In this document: positions 10,284 to 18,515 of the stretch, piece by piece
How the letters are laid out: every line of letters begins with the position of its first letter
Position numbering within the stretch: position 1 is the first letter of the stretch
Source: Streptococcus zalophi
GTDB taxonomy: Bacteria; Bacillota; Bacilli; Lactobacillales; Streptococcaceae
Length of the DNA stretch: 64,000 nucleotides
Reading direction: 5' to 3'
NCBI RefSeq assembly: GCF_016481285.1
Contig: NZ_JAENBP010000001.1
Coordinates: forward strand, 1 to 64,000
The notes under the pieces: generated by a model
Told to the model about the DNA's origin: nothing
Database searches by the model: none
What the model saw: the letters and a program-made list of their open reading frames with translations, nothing else
Translations under genes and position numbers: made by a program

Positions 10284-11054
10284 TTATTTTGATGACTTTT
10301 TATGATAAACAAGATAGTAAAATAAGGAGACAAAAATAGCACCACCGATAATATTACCTAGATAAACAAAAATAAAATTGCTTAAAAAATCACTCCAGTT
10401 AGCAGCCCCTTCAAAAATAGCGGCAGGAATCACAAAAGCATTCGCTACGCTATGTTGAAAGCCAATAGCAACAAAAGTCATAACAGGAAACCAAGTACCA
10501 AGAATTTTTCCAGTAGCATCTTTAGCCCCGTAACATAGCCATAGTGCTAAACCAACAAACCAATTACAACCAATGCCTGATAAAAAAGCTTGTAGAGGAG
10601 TTGCTGATAATTTAGCATGGGCAACTTCAATCACTTCCGTTTGATAAATACCTGATGCCGTTAAACCAACTAGATGACCAAAAACATAAGCAACAAATAC
10701 CGCACCAATCACATTAAAAATTGTAATGACAAGCCAATTAGTTACCAAATCTTTAATTGAGATTTTTTTAGCAAAAAAAGCGGCAGAAACAGCCATCATG
10801 TTCCCTGTAATAAGTTCACCACCAGCTAGTAGAATAACGATTAATCCAATGGGAAAAACACTAGCACCAACAAATCCAGCAAAAGCACCAAGACTTTCAA
10901 TGCCACTAGCTGCAACTCTGACATAAAGAAGGTAGCCTAAACTAATCATAGCACCACCAATAAAACCAAGAATAGCTTTTTGTAGAAAAGTTTTATGAAT
11001 TTTATGTGCTCCAATTGTTATTGTTTTTTCTAATATTACCTCTGGTGTCTCCAT
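10284..11054 (-). CDS. Formate/nitrite transporter family channel
   Basis: The 256-residue protein has six hydrophobic segments. It shows the family signatures AGGELITGNMMAVSAA (about 76-91) and GIGCNWFVGLALWLCYGAKD (about 160-179), including the conserved N-W of the FNT fold. Members form pentameric channels for formate, nitrite or lactate. In a fermenting Streptococcus with pyruvate formate-lyase, formate export is the likeliest role (inference). The ATG at 11054 is preceded by GAGGT. It has its own terminator and is not obviously linked in function to its neighbours. Confidence 0.88.
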   Translation of the reverse strand: METPEVILEKTITIGAHKIHKTFLQKAILGFIGGAMISLGYLLYVRVAASGIESLGAFAGFVGASVFPIGLIVILLAGGELITGNMMAVSAAFFAKKISIKDLVTNWLVITIFNVIGAVFVAYVFGHLVGLTASGIYQTEVIEVAHAKLSATPLQAFLSGIGCNWFVGLALWLCYGAKDATGKILGTWFPVMTFVAIGFQHSVANAFVIPAAIFEGAANWSDFLSNFIFVYLGNIIGGAIFVSLFYYLVYHKKSSK

Positions 11055-11148
11055 GTTTACCTCACTTCTACTAATTTTCTAAAATTATTCTATTATTATA
11101 ACAATTCTACATATAGATAGCAATATTTTTCACAATGTTTTTTAAGAA

Positions 11149-11184
11149 AATAAATAGTCTAGGCAAATGCCTAGACTATTTATT
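11149..11184 (-). terminator. gpmA terminator
   Basis: A perfect 17-bp stem with a 2-nt loop (AATAAATAGTCTAGGCA paired with its complement) lies 14 bp after the gpmA stop. Confidence 0.85.
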
Positions 11185-11198
11185 AAGAATTTTATATT

Positions 11199-11891
11199 TT
11201 ATTTCCCAAGATAATATTCTTTTTGTACATTTAACTTGTCATCAAATTCAAAAACAAGTGGTGGGAAGTTTGGAATTTCAACGCCCATAATCTCATCATC
11301 TGATAATTGTTTGATGTGTTTTACAAGGGCACGAATTGAGTTACCATGAGCTGCAACGAAAACATTTTTGCCCTCTTTAAGCGCTGGTGCAATTTTATCT
11401 TCCCAGAATGGTAAAGCACGCTCTAAAGTTACTTTCAAGTTTTCAGCATCTGGAATAACGCTATCGTCTAATAAAGCATAACGACGATCAGTATGTGCTG
11501 AATGTTCATCATCTCTTGACATTAATGGTGGTAAGGTATCGTATGAACGGCGCCAGATATGAACTTGTTCATCACCAAATTCTTCTGCTGCTTCTGCTTT
11601 GTTTTTACCAGTTAAGCCACCATAGTGACGTTCATTTAAACGCCATGATTTTTCAACAGGCAACCATAATTGGTCTGCACTTTCAAGTGCTAAGTTAGTT
11701 GTTTTAATTGCACGTTTAAGAACTGATGTGAAGACGATATCAAACTCAATACCTGCTTCTTTGATTAATTTACCAGCTTCAATAGCTTGTTCAACACCTT
11801 TTTCTGAAAGGTCTACATCTGCCCAACCTGTAAAGAGGTTAGCCTTGTTCCAAAGTGATTCACCATGACGTGCAAATACTAATTTTGCCAT
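11199..11891 (-). CDS. gpmA: 2,3-bisphosphoglycerate-dependent phosphoglycerate mutase
   Basis: This glycolytic enzyme converts 3- to 2-phosphoglycerate through a phosphohistidine. It has 230 residues, the canonical length. The catalytic RHGES motif is at residues 8-12 (His9). The second-site region [14 protein letters not shown] is at about 87-100 and the second catalytic His lies in [11 protein letters not shown] (about 179-189). It is monocistronic with its own strong terminator. The ATG at 11891 has an AAAGGAGA ribosome-binding site. Confidence 0.97.
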   Translation of the reverse strand: MAKLVFARHGESLWNKANLFTGWADVDLSEKGVEQAIEAGKLIKEAGIEFDIVFTSVLKRAIKTTNLALESADQLWLPVEKSWRLNERHYGGLTGKNKAEAAEEFGDEQVHIWRRSYDTLPPLMSRDDEHSAHTDRRYALLDDSVIPDAENLKVTLERALPFWEDKIAPALKEGKNVFVAAHGNSIRALVKHIKQLSDDEIMGVEIPNFPPLVFEFDDKLNVQKEYYLGK

Positions 11892-12007
11892 TTAACATTC
11901 TCCTTTAAAATTTTGACGATTGTCATTGATTTACCTTTTCTATTTTACAAAAAATTTGTGAAAAAATCTACTAAAAGAAAGAAAAAACTTGAAAACACTG
12001 TTTACAC

Positions 12008-12037
12008 TTGCTTAGACTTATTCTCACATGGTACAAT
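12008..12037 (+). promoter_or_regulatory. pyrD promoter
   Basis: A -35 TTGCTT (12008-12013) and a -10 TACAAT (12032-12037) with an 18-bp spacer lie 26 bp before the pyrD start. Confidence 0.6.
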
Positions 12038-12063
12038 AGTAAAAATCATTTTTGGAGGCTACT

Positions 12064-12996
12064 ATGACATCTACCGCTACCACTGTTGGAACCTTTCATT
12101 TTTCAAACTGCTTGATGAATGCTGCTGGTATTCATTGCTACACCAGAAAAGAACTAGCTGATATTGATGCGTCAATGGCTGGCTCATTTGTCACCAAAAC
12201 AGGAACGCTAAATGAAAGAGCCGGAAATCCTGAACCTCGTTATTTCGACACCGACTTAGGCTCAATTAATTCGATGGGGCTACCAAATCTTGGTATTGAC
12301 TACTACTTAGAGTATGTGACTGAACTTGAAAAAAATCCAGACAACAAACCACATTTTCTCTCATTAGTTGGTTTATCGCCAGATGAAACACATCTTATCT
12401 TGAAAAAAGTACAAGACAGTGACTATCAAGGCTTGGTTGAACTCAATCTTTCTTGTCCAAATGTTCCTGGTAAACCTCAAATCGCTTATGATTTTGAAGC
12501 AACAGAAAAACTCTTGTCAGAAGCTTTCTCATATTATACCAAACCACTTGGTGTCAAATTGCCACCATACTTTGATATTGTTCACTTTGATCAGGCGGCT
12601 GCTATCTTCAATCAATTTCCACTTGTTTTTGTCAACTGTGTTAATTCAATTGGTAATGGCTTAGTCATTTCTGATGAAACTGTCGTGATTAAACCAAAAG
12701 ATGGTTTTGGTGGTATCGGCGGTGATTATATCAAACCAACAGCTCTAGCTAATGTCCATGCCTTTTATAAGCGTCTTAACCCTTCCATTAAAATTATTGG
12801 AACTGGTGGTGTCAAAACTGGTCGTGACGCTTTTGAACACATCCTTTGTGGTGCTAGCATGGTTCAAGTGGGAACTGCTCTTCACCAAGAAGGCGTTGCT
12901 ATTTTCGAACGCATTACTAATGAATTAAAAGCCATTATGGCTGAAAAAGGTTATGAAACTATTGAAGATTTCCGTGGTCAGCTAAAAACACTTTAA
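12064..12996 (+). CDS. pyrD: Dihydroorotate dehydrogenase, class 1A (fumarate-type)
   Basis: This cytoplasmic flavoenzyme oxidises dihydroorotate to orotate in pyrimidine synthesis; class 1A enzymes pass electrons to fumarate. It has 310 residues, close to the Lactococcus PyrDA length. Visible features are [11 protein letters not shown] (FMN side), [16 protein letters not shown], the active-site loop [12 protein letters not shown] whose Cys is the class 1 catalytic base, and the FMN-phosphate loop [13 protein letters not shown]. The ATG at 12064 is chosen because TTTGGAGG lies 5 bp upstream and covers the earlier in-frame TTG at 12052. No pyrK or other pyr gene is adjacent, which fits class 1A. 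Confidence 0.95.
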   Translation: MTSTATTVGTFHFSNCLMNAAGIHCYTRKELADIDASMAGSFVTKTGTLNERAGNPEPRYFDTDLGSINSMGLPNLGIDYYLEYVTELEKNPDNKPHFLSLVGLSPDETHLILKKVQDSDYQGLVELNLSCPNVPGKPQIAYDFEATEKLLSEAFSYYTKPLGVKLPPYFDIVHFDQAAAIFNQFPLVFVNCVNSIGNGLVISDETVVIKPKDGFGGIGGDYIKPTALANVHAFYKRLNPSIKIIGTGGVKTGRDAFEHILCGASMVQVGTALHQEGVAIFERITNELKAIMAEKGYETIEDFRGQLKTL

Positions 12997-13003
12997 AACA
13001 ATT

Positions 13004-13030
13004 AAAAGCCCTTTGAACAAGGGCTTTTTG
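13004..13030 (+). terminator. pyrD terminator
   Basis: Stem AAAGCCC/GGGCTTT (13005-13011 with 13021-13027) is followed by T residues, 8 bp after the pyrD stop. It lies just outside the stop of the convergent small gene and may serve both. Confidence 0.8.
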
Positions 13031-13035
13031 TGTGT

Positions 13036-13221
13036 TTAAAAATCAAAATCATCATCATCTTCTTCATCTTTATGGTCTTTTTTTGATTGTTCTTCTGCTA
13101 GTCTTTTTTTAGCAGCAGCAATATCTTCCTGAGTTGGCTTGATATTTTTCGTTAACATCATAAAACTAATAATCTTTACAATAGAAAATACTGCCAATAA
13201 ACCAACAACAAAATAAATCAT
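13036..13221 (-). CDS. 61-residue membrane protein coupled to PmtA
   Basis: I do not recognise a named family. One N-terminal membrane helix (FVVGLLAVFSIVKIISFMML, about 4-23) is followed by a charged cytoplasmic-looking tail ending EEDDDDFDF, an acidic run that could bind cations. Its ATG overlaps the pmtA stop as ATGA, so translation is coupled and the gene should share PerR control. A helper or metal-sensing role with the ATPase is inference from position and tail composition only. Confidence 0.75.
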   Translation of the reverse strand: MIYFVVGLLAVFSIVKIISFMMLTKNIKPTQEDIAAAKKRLAEEQSKKDHKDEEDDDDFDF

Positions 13222-15146
13222 ACAAACTCTCTTTCAGGTTTTTTTACATTATATCCTTTTACTTTGAAAGTTGCAAGAAATGGAGTTGTTCTTAAAAGAC
13301 GAAGACCATTTAAAATCACTAGAATTGTACTACCTTCATGGCCAACCACGCCAAGTGGTAAGGTTACTAATTGAAAGACATTAGCTAAAATCAATATCAG
13401 AATAACAGAAAGAGCAAAAATAATATTTTCTTTAATCACGGTTTTCATTTTTCGTGACAAGGCAATAGAAAACGGTAATCTAGTCAAATCATCCATGATG
13501 ACACTATCAGCACTTTCAATGGCGATATCACTACCTGCGCCAATAGCATAACTAACATCGGCTAGTGCAAGAGCTGGGGCGTCATTTATCCCATCTCCCA
13601 CCATGGCTACACCATGATGTTTTTCTTTTAATGTCTTAATAGCTGCTGTTTTATCTTGTGGAAGACAATTGGCGATGACGTGGTCAATCCCAAGAAGACT
13701 AGCAATATGTTGCGCTGTTTTTTCATTATCACCTGTCAGCATGATGGTTTTAATACCCATGGCTTGTAGTTGTGAAATGGCTAAACGACTTTCTTCTTTT
13801 ATCTCATCAAAGAGGCTATAAAAACCCATCAATTCTTGATTGCAGCTAACAAAAACAAGGGTTTTTCCTTCTTTTTCTTCTTTTTCAATCGTTTTTGCAA
13901 GCTCTTTTGGTAGTTCTTCGATAGCTTCTAGGATAAAGGATTTTTTACCAATACGCCAAACATCACCCTGATAGCTGGCTTTAAAACCTTTACCTGTCAC
14001 ATCTTCTAGGTCATCTAAGGAAAGGATTTCAACTGTTTTAGTATACTCCAACAAGGCAGATGAAATGGGGTGAGTACTAGTTGCTTCAACGGTTTTCACA
14101 ACTTGGTTGACAAGGATTTCTTCTGAAAGAATCTCAGTATGAACGACACTTGGCAAGCCCTTAGTCAGTGTACCCGTCTTATCCATAACGACCACACTAA
14201 TGTCACCCATACGATCGATAATATCGCCACCTTTAACGATGAGGCCACTTTGTGCTGCACGGCTAATAGCTGACAGGGTGGCTGGCGTTGAACTCGCCAC
14301 AAGAGCACAAGGTGAAGCCACAGTCAATAGAATCATGCCACGATAGAAACTATCCAGCCACTCCCAACCAAAGATGAAATGACTAGCAAGGATAAAGATT
14401 GGTACCAAAAGGAGAACTGCTTTAACATAATTGTCTTCAAGTCCTTCAATGAAACTCGCCGTTTTACTTTTATTCTCATGCGCTTCTTCAACCAGACTAA
14501 CAATTTTAGCAAAGAGAGTATCTTTATTTTCAACTGTCACAGTCATTGTGATCTGACTTTCTAAGTTGATTGTTCCACCGATAAGACTATCGCCTTGATA
14601 TTTTTCAACTGAAATGGGCTCTCCTGTCACCATTGATTCATCAACAAGAGCAAAATCACTTGTTAAAGTTCCATCAATAGGAACAGCTTCGCCTTTTCTA
14701 ACCTGAACGATATCACCAATTTTTAAAGAATCTGTTGCTACTTCTATAACAGTGCCATCAGTTTCAAGCTTTCTAGCCACATCAGGTGTTAAAGACATTA
14801 ATGCTGAAATGGCATTCTTACTTTTTTCCATGGCTAATTCTTCCAAACTATTAGATAGAGAGAAAATAAAGATGAGGATAGCCCCTTCAAGCCAGTAACC
14901 GATTATCCCAGCACCTATCGCTGCTAAAAACATGAGAATATCAACGTTTAAATGATGATTTTCCACTAAGTCTAGGAAACCTTCCTTGGCAGAATCATAA
15001 CCACCAACGATGAAAGCTAAAATTAATACAAGGGTTCCAACATTTGGGAGATAAGACTGCACAACAAAACCTATGATAATAAGACTTAAACACAGTAAAG
15101 TTTTTAACATTTTGGGATTTTTCTTTAACCAATGGATGACTTTCAT
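13218..15146 (-). CDS. pmtA: PerR-regulated P1B-type metal-efflux ATPase PmtA
   Basis: The 642-residue heavy-metal ATPase has no N-terminal metal-binding domain. It shows the actuator motif TGEPIS, the phosphorylation motif DKTGTLT, the P-domain MLTGDN and the hinge GDGINDAPAL. The metal-site motifs SPC (membrane helix with ASPCALVAS) and GHEGST in the last helices are those of the P1B-4 subgroup. In group A streptococcus the PerR-regulated protein PmtA exports ferrous iron and protects against peroxide and zinc stress. That assignment is carried over here because two Per boxes precede the gene and perR is next door. The ATG at 15146 has an AAAAGGAG ribosome-binding site. The specific metal is inferred. 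Confidence 0.92.
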   Translation of the reverse strand: MKVIHWLKKNPKMLKTLLCLSLIIIGFVVQSYLPNVGTLVLILAFIVGGYDSAKEGFLDLVENHHLNVDILMFLAAIGAGIIGYWLEGAILIFIFSLSNSLEELAMEKSKNAISALMSLTPDVARKLETDGTVIEVATDSLKIGDIVQVRKGEAVPIDGTLTSDFALVDESMVTGEPISVEKYQGDSLIGGTINLESQITMTVTVENKDTLFAKIVSLVEEAHENKSKTASFIEGLEDNYVKAVLLLVPIFILASHFIFGWEWLDSFYRGMILLTVASPCALVASSTPATLSAISRAAQSGLIVKGGDIIDRMGDISVVVMDKTGTLTKGLPSVVHTEILSEEILVNQVVKTVEATSTHPISSALLEYTKTVEILSLDDLEDVTGKGFKASYQGDVWRIGKKSFILEAIEELPKELAKTIEKEEKEGKTLVFVSCNQELMGFYSLFDEIKEESRLAISQLQAMGIKTIMLTGDNEKTAQHIASLLGIDHVIANCLPQDKTAAIKTLKEKHHGVAMVGDGINDAPALALADVSYAIGAGSDIAIESADSVIMDDLTRLPFSIALSRKMKTVIKENIIFALSVILILILANVFQLVTLPLGVVGHEGSTILVILNGLRLLRTTPFLATFKVKGYNVKKPEREFV

Positions 15147-15188
15147 GATCGACTCCTTTTTATAACCGTTCTAATTAACTATAATTTA

Positions 15189-15217
15189 ATTATAATCGTT
15201 ATAAATAAAAAAGTCAA
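15189..15217 (-). promoter_or_regulatory. pmtA promoter
   Basis: A -35 TTGACT (15212-15217) and a -10 TATAAT (15189-15194) are separated by 17 bp on the minus strand. Confidence 0.8.
15190..15204 (-). promoter_or_regulatory. Proximal Per box of pmtA
   Basis: TTATAATCGTTATAA matches the Per box TTANAATNATTNTAA at 14 of 15 positions and overlaps the -10 element. Confidence 0.7.
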
Positions 15218-15223
15218 GTTTAT

Positions 15224-15238
15224 TTAGAATAATTCTAA
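15224..15238 (-). promoter_or_regulatory. Distal Per box of pmtA
   Basis: TTAGAATAATTCTAA is a perfect match to the Per box consensus and lies just upstream of the -35 element. Confidence 0.85.
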
Positions 15239-15257
15239 ACAAAATAAAAAAAGCCTG

Positions 15258-15728
15258 TCAGCTTTCTTTATTTTTTAACTGGCATTCAGGACAAATACCA
15301 TAAATCAAAAATTGCGTTTTTGTAATATTATAGTCGGTTTGTTCTGCCGCCTCTTTTTGAATATGTGAAAAATCAATATCCATAAAGTCGGTAATCTTAC
15401 CACACTGCTCACAGACAACATTGAGGTGTTTATGACCCATAAAATCAAAATAGGTGGTGTTGTCATTACTAGGTTTTATTTCTGACACAAATCCTTCCTC
15501 AACCAAAAATCTAATATTGTTATAAACGGTTGCAAGACTTAAGTTAGGAAATTTAGGTTTTAAATCACGATAAATCATTTCTGCACTCGGGTGATCATAG
15601 GATTGTATCATATAAGAAATAATCGCTTTTCGTGACTCGGTGATACGAATTTTTTTCTCTTTTAAATGCGCAATCACATGGTCATAAGCATCATCTAAAT
15701 TTCTCTCAAGATGTGAGTGTAACTCCAT
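15258..15728 (-). CDS. perR: Peroxide-responsive repressor PerR (Fur family)
   Basis: The 156-residue Fur-family regulator has an N-terminal winged helix (KIRITESRKAIISYM, with the recognition region LSLATVYNNIRFLVEEGF). The dimerisation domain carries two CxxC pairs, CEQC (about 111-114) and CPEC (about 149-152), for structural zinc. The HKHLNVVCEQC segment is typical of PerR. The family senses peroxide by iron-catalysed oxidation of His ligands and represses metal and oxidative-stress genes. It lies directly upstream of pmtA but is separated from it by the Per-box promoter. Its own -10 TATAAT is about 25 bp before the start. Confidence 0.92.
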   Translation of the reverse strand: MELHSHLERNLDDAYDHVIAHLKEKKIRITESRKAIISYMIQSYDHPSAEMIYRDLKPKFPNLSLATVYNNIRFLVEEGFVSEIKPSNDNTTYFDFMGHKHLNVVCEQCGKITDFMDIDFSHIQKEAAEQTDYNITKTQFLIYGICPECQLKNKES

Positions 15729-15862
15729 GTCTAACCCTCCTTTATGCTATTATACACTATTAGTATAGGAAAAAACAAGACTTTATCTTGTGCTTACGTG
15801 GATAGTAACTGTCTTTCGTTTTAAACACCATTTTTTGAGAATGATGGAAACTCTATCAGAAG

Positions 15863-15891
15863 AAAAAAACAACAGGAGTATCCTGTTGTTT
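15863..15891 (-). terminator. Terminator of the NUDIX gene
   Basis: A perfect 11-bp stem (AAACAACAGGA, loop GTA) with a long T-run on the minus strand lies about 15 bp after the stop. Confidence 0.85.
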
Positions 15892-15905
15892 GGGGTAAAG
15901 ATTAG

Positions 15906-16370
15906 CTAGTGCAGCTCATTTTGCCATTTTCCATTTTCTATTGGTCGATAGAAAAATTCTGACAAGGTATCATCTTCAAATACCTTTAATAATTCTAATA
16001 AATCAAAAGCTAGATCCATATTAGGAAGTTCTGTCTTCTTCACCCATTTGACTTCGCCTTCGTCAGAGGATTGTGCCTGTCCCTCATATTGATTAGTACG
16101 ATAGAGAAACACTAGGTAACGAGTACCATCTTGATTGTACCAGTGTTTCATCCCAACTAATTTTGGCTGCTTAATCGTTAATCCTGTTTCTTCTAACACT
16201 TCTCTCACGACAGCATCATGAAGGCTCTCTTTTTCTTCAATATGACCACCCGGAAAAGCAACACCAGACCAGCGATACATTTCCGGTTTTCTTATCTGAA
16301 CAAGCACATTTCCTTTATCATCCTCTATTAAACACATATTCGTTAAAATCACTTCTTGACTGCGTGACAT
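15906..16370 (-). CDS. NUDIX hydrolase (MutT-like)
   Basis: The 154-residue protein has a complete NUDIX box, beginning GGHIEEKESLHDAVVREV and ending LEETGL (about 41-66), so the metal-binding REXXEE core is intact. Members hydrolyse nucleoside diphosphates linked to another moiety, for example 8-oxo-dGTP. It starts 10 bp after the uvrB stop with a TAAGGAGA ribosome-binding site, so it is cotranscribed with that repair gene. That fits a nucleotide-sanitising role, but the substrate is not shown by the sequence. Confidence 0.88.
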   Translation of the reverse strand: MSRSQEVILTNMCLIEDDKGNVLVQIRKPEMYRWSGVAFPGGHIEEKESLHDAVVREVLEETGLTIKQPKLVGMKHWYNQDGTRYLVFLYRTNQYEGQAQSSDEGEVKWVKKTELPNMDLAFDLLELLKVFEDDTLSEFFYRPIENGKWQNELH

Positions 16371-16380
16371 AAAAATCTCC

Positions 16381-18366
16381 TTAATCCAACATTTTTAATT
16401 CCAGTATCACATCGCGGATTTGAGCGGCCAACTCAAAGTCAAGGATTTCTGCTGCTTCTTGCATTTGACCTTGAAGTTTTTTAATCGCTTCTTGTCGTTC
16501 TTTTTTAGTCATCTTATCATAATCAAGTGGCTCATCGTCTTTAGCCACACTTTTTGTAATGGCGATAAGATCTCTGATGTCTTTTTTAATCGTTTTTGGT
16601 ATGATACCATGTTCTTTATTATATGCCATTTGAATCTCACGACGACGTGCGGTTTCTTTGATGGCTTGACACATTGAGTCTGTCATTTTATCCGCATACA
16701 TAATCACGCGCCCATCAGCATTTCTTGCAGCACGGCCAATGGTTTGGATAAGGCCACGTGTATTTCTAAGAAAACCTTCTTTATCAGCATCCAAAATAGC
16801 AACCAAACTGACTTCTGGCACATCAATACCCTCACGTAAGAGGTTAATCCCAATCAAAACATCAAAAACACCCAACCTTAAATCTCTAATAATCTCGGTA
16901 CGCTCTAAGGTTTTAATATCTGAGTGCATATATTTAACCTTAATCCCCATCTCTTTGAAGTAATCGGTCAAATCTTCTGCCATTTTCTTGGTCAACGTTG
17001 TGATAAAGGTTCTCTCACCTCGACTGACACGTTCATTAATCTCACCAAGCAGGTCATCAATTTGTCCAATGGTTGGTCTCACGTCAACAATCGGGTCAAG
17101 TAGTCCAGTTGGACGAATAATCTGTTCAACAACTGTATCAGTCTGAGCCATTTCATAATCTCCCGGTGTGGCTGATACGTAAACAATTTGGTGGACATGT
17201 TCTTCAAATTCTTCTCTTCTTAGTGGTCGATTATCAAGTGCACTTGGCAACCTGAAACCATAATCCACCAACATTTGTTTTCTGGAGCGGTCTCCATTGT
17301 ACATGCCTTTTATCTGCCCCATCGTCATATGACTCTCATCAATCATGATTAAAAAGTCATCTGGAAAGAAATCTAAAAGGGTAAACGGAGGCTCTCCCTC
17401 ACTTCTTCCGTCCATATGGCGAGAATAATTTTCAACACCGTTAGTGTAGCCCATTTCACGAAGCATCTCGATATCGTACTCTGTTCGTTGTTTTAGGCGT
17501 TGTGCTTCTAACAATTTACCTTCTTTTTCAAAAACAGCTAACTGGTCTGTTAATTCTGCTTGAATTTTTGCAATAGACTCTTCCATTCGTTCTTCGTTGG
17601 TCATAAAGTGAGTAGCTGGAAAGATACCAAGATGTTCAACCTCACCGATCACGCGCCCAGTTAAAGATTCGATTTCTCTTATCCTATCAATCTCATCGCC
17701 AAAAAATTCAATCCTAAAAGCATGGTCATCACGACTGGCTGGAAAGACTTCAACCACATCGCCACGCACACGAAAGCGACCACGTTGAAAATCAATATCA
17801 TTACGCTCAAACTGAATGCTAACCAAATCATTAAGTAACTGGTCTCTTGAAATCTCAAGCCCTGGTCGTAAGCTAACAACACTTTCAGCGTATTCAGTAG
17901 GAGAACCCAAACCATAAATGCAACTGACAGATGCCACAACAATCACATCATTTCTTTCAAGTAGAGCTGATGTGGCACTGTGTCTTAATTTATCAATCTC
18001 ATCATTGACAGAACTATCTTTTTCAATATAGGTATCACTAGAGGGCACATAGGCTTCTGGTTGATAGTAATCATAGTAGGAAACGAAATATTCGACTGCA
18101 TTATCAGGAAAGAATTCTTTGAACTCTCCATAAAGCTGACCAGCTAGTGTTTTGTTATGAGCAATTACCAGTGTCGGTTTATTAATCTTTTGAATCACCT
18201 GACTCATGGTATAGGTCTTCCCAGTCCCTGTTGCCCCTAGTAAAATTTGAGCTTTTTCACCACCTTCAATATTATCCACCAAAGCCTCAATAGCTTGTGG
18301 TTGATCACCTGAAGGGGCATATTTTGAAACTAATTTAAAGTGATTATCATTTTTTCGATTTATCAT
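16381..18366 (-). CDS. uvrB: Excinuclease ABC subunit B
   Basis: This is the helicase-like damage-verification subunit of nucleotide excision repair; it loads with UvrA and recruits UvrC. It has 661 residues. Motifs are Walker [13 protein letters not shown] (about 42-53), the beta-hairpin [13 protein letters not shown] (about 94-106), the DESH box [11 protein letters not shown] (about 341-351), helicase motif [11 protein letters not shown] (about 540-548) and the UvrC-interacting UVR motif at the C-terminus. The ATG at 18366 follows GAGGT. It leads a uvrB-NUDIX pair. Confidence 0.97.
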   Translation of the reverse strand: MINRKNDNHFKLVSKYAPSGDQPQAIEALVDNIEGGEKAQILLGATGTGKTYTMSQVIQKINKPTLVIAHNKTLAGQLYGEFKEFFPDNAVEYFVSYYDYYQPEAYVPSSDTYIEKDSSVNDEIDKLRHSATSALLERNDVIVVASVSCIYGLGSPTEYAESVVSLRPGLEISRDQLLNDLVSIQFERNDIDFQRGRFRVRGDVVEVFPASRDDHAFRIEFFGDEIDRIREIESLTGRVIGEVEHLGIFPATHFMTNEERMEESIAKIQAELTDQLAVFEKEGKLLEAQRLKQRTEYDIEMLREMGYTNGVENYSRHMDGRSEGEPPFTLLDFFPDDFLIMIDESHMTMGQIKGMYNGDRSRKQMLVDYGFRLPSALDNRPLRREEFEEHVHQIVYVSATPGDYEMAQTDTVVEQIIRPTGLLDPIVDVRPTIGQIDDLLGEINERVSRGERTFITTLTKKMAEDLTDYFKEMGIKVKYMHSDIKTLERTEIIRDLRLGVFDVLIGINLLREGIDVPEVSLVAILDADKEGFLRNTRGLIQTIGRAARNADGRVIMYADKMTDSMCQAIKETARRREIQMAYNKEHGIIPKTIKKDIRDLIAITKSVAKDDEPLDYDKMTKKERQEAIKKLQGQMQEAAEILDFELAAQIRDVILELKMLD

Positions 18367-18404
18367 ATCTTTACCTCATTAGTTATTTTATCACAATTCT
18401 CTCA

Positions 18405-18432
18405 ATAACATAATAACATATTATTATGTTAT
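18405..18432. repeat. Inverted repeat in the uvrB/glnP divergent region
   Basis: Perfect 12-bp arms (ATAACATAATAA and its complement, 4-nt spacer CATA) lie between the divergent uvrB and glnP promoters. The region is AT-rich and the element has no T-tract context suited to either gene, so it looks more like an operator than a terminator. Confidence 0.6.
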
Positions 18433-18457
18433 ATAATATTACATAATAATGATTATA

Positions 18458-18485
18458 TTGATTTTTCTTTATTATATGTTATAAT
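18458..18485 (+). promoter_or_regulatory. glnPQ promoter
   Basis: A -35 TTGATT (18458-18463) and a -10 TATAAT (18480-18485) are separated by 16 bp, 30 bp before the glnP start. Confidence 0.65.
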
Positions 18486-18515
18486 AGTTAACAAACATCT
18501 AGAGGAGGTACACAT

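Noticed and set aside
11913-12161. Plus-strand open frame before pyrD
   Set aside because: It overlaps the pyrD promoter and start in another frame and has no ribosome-binding site.
15180-15196. A third Per box upstream of pmtA
   Set aside because: TATAATTTAATTATA is palindromic but has the wrong half-site spacing and overlaps the proximal box.
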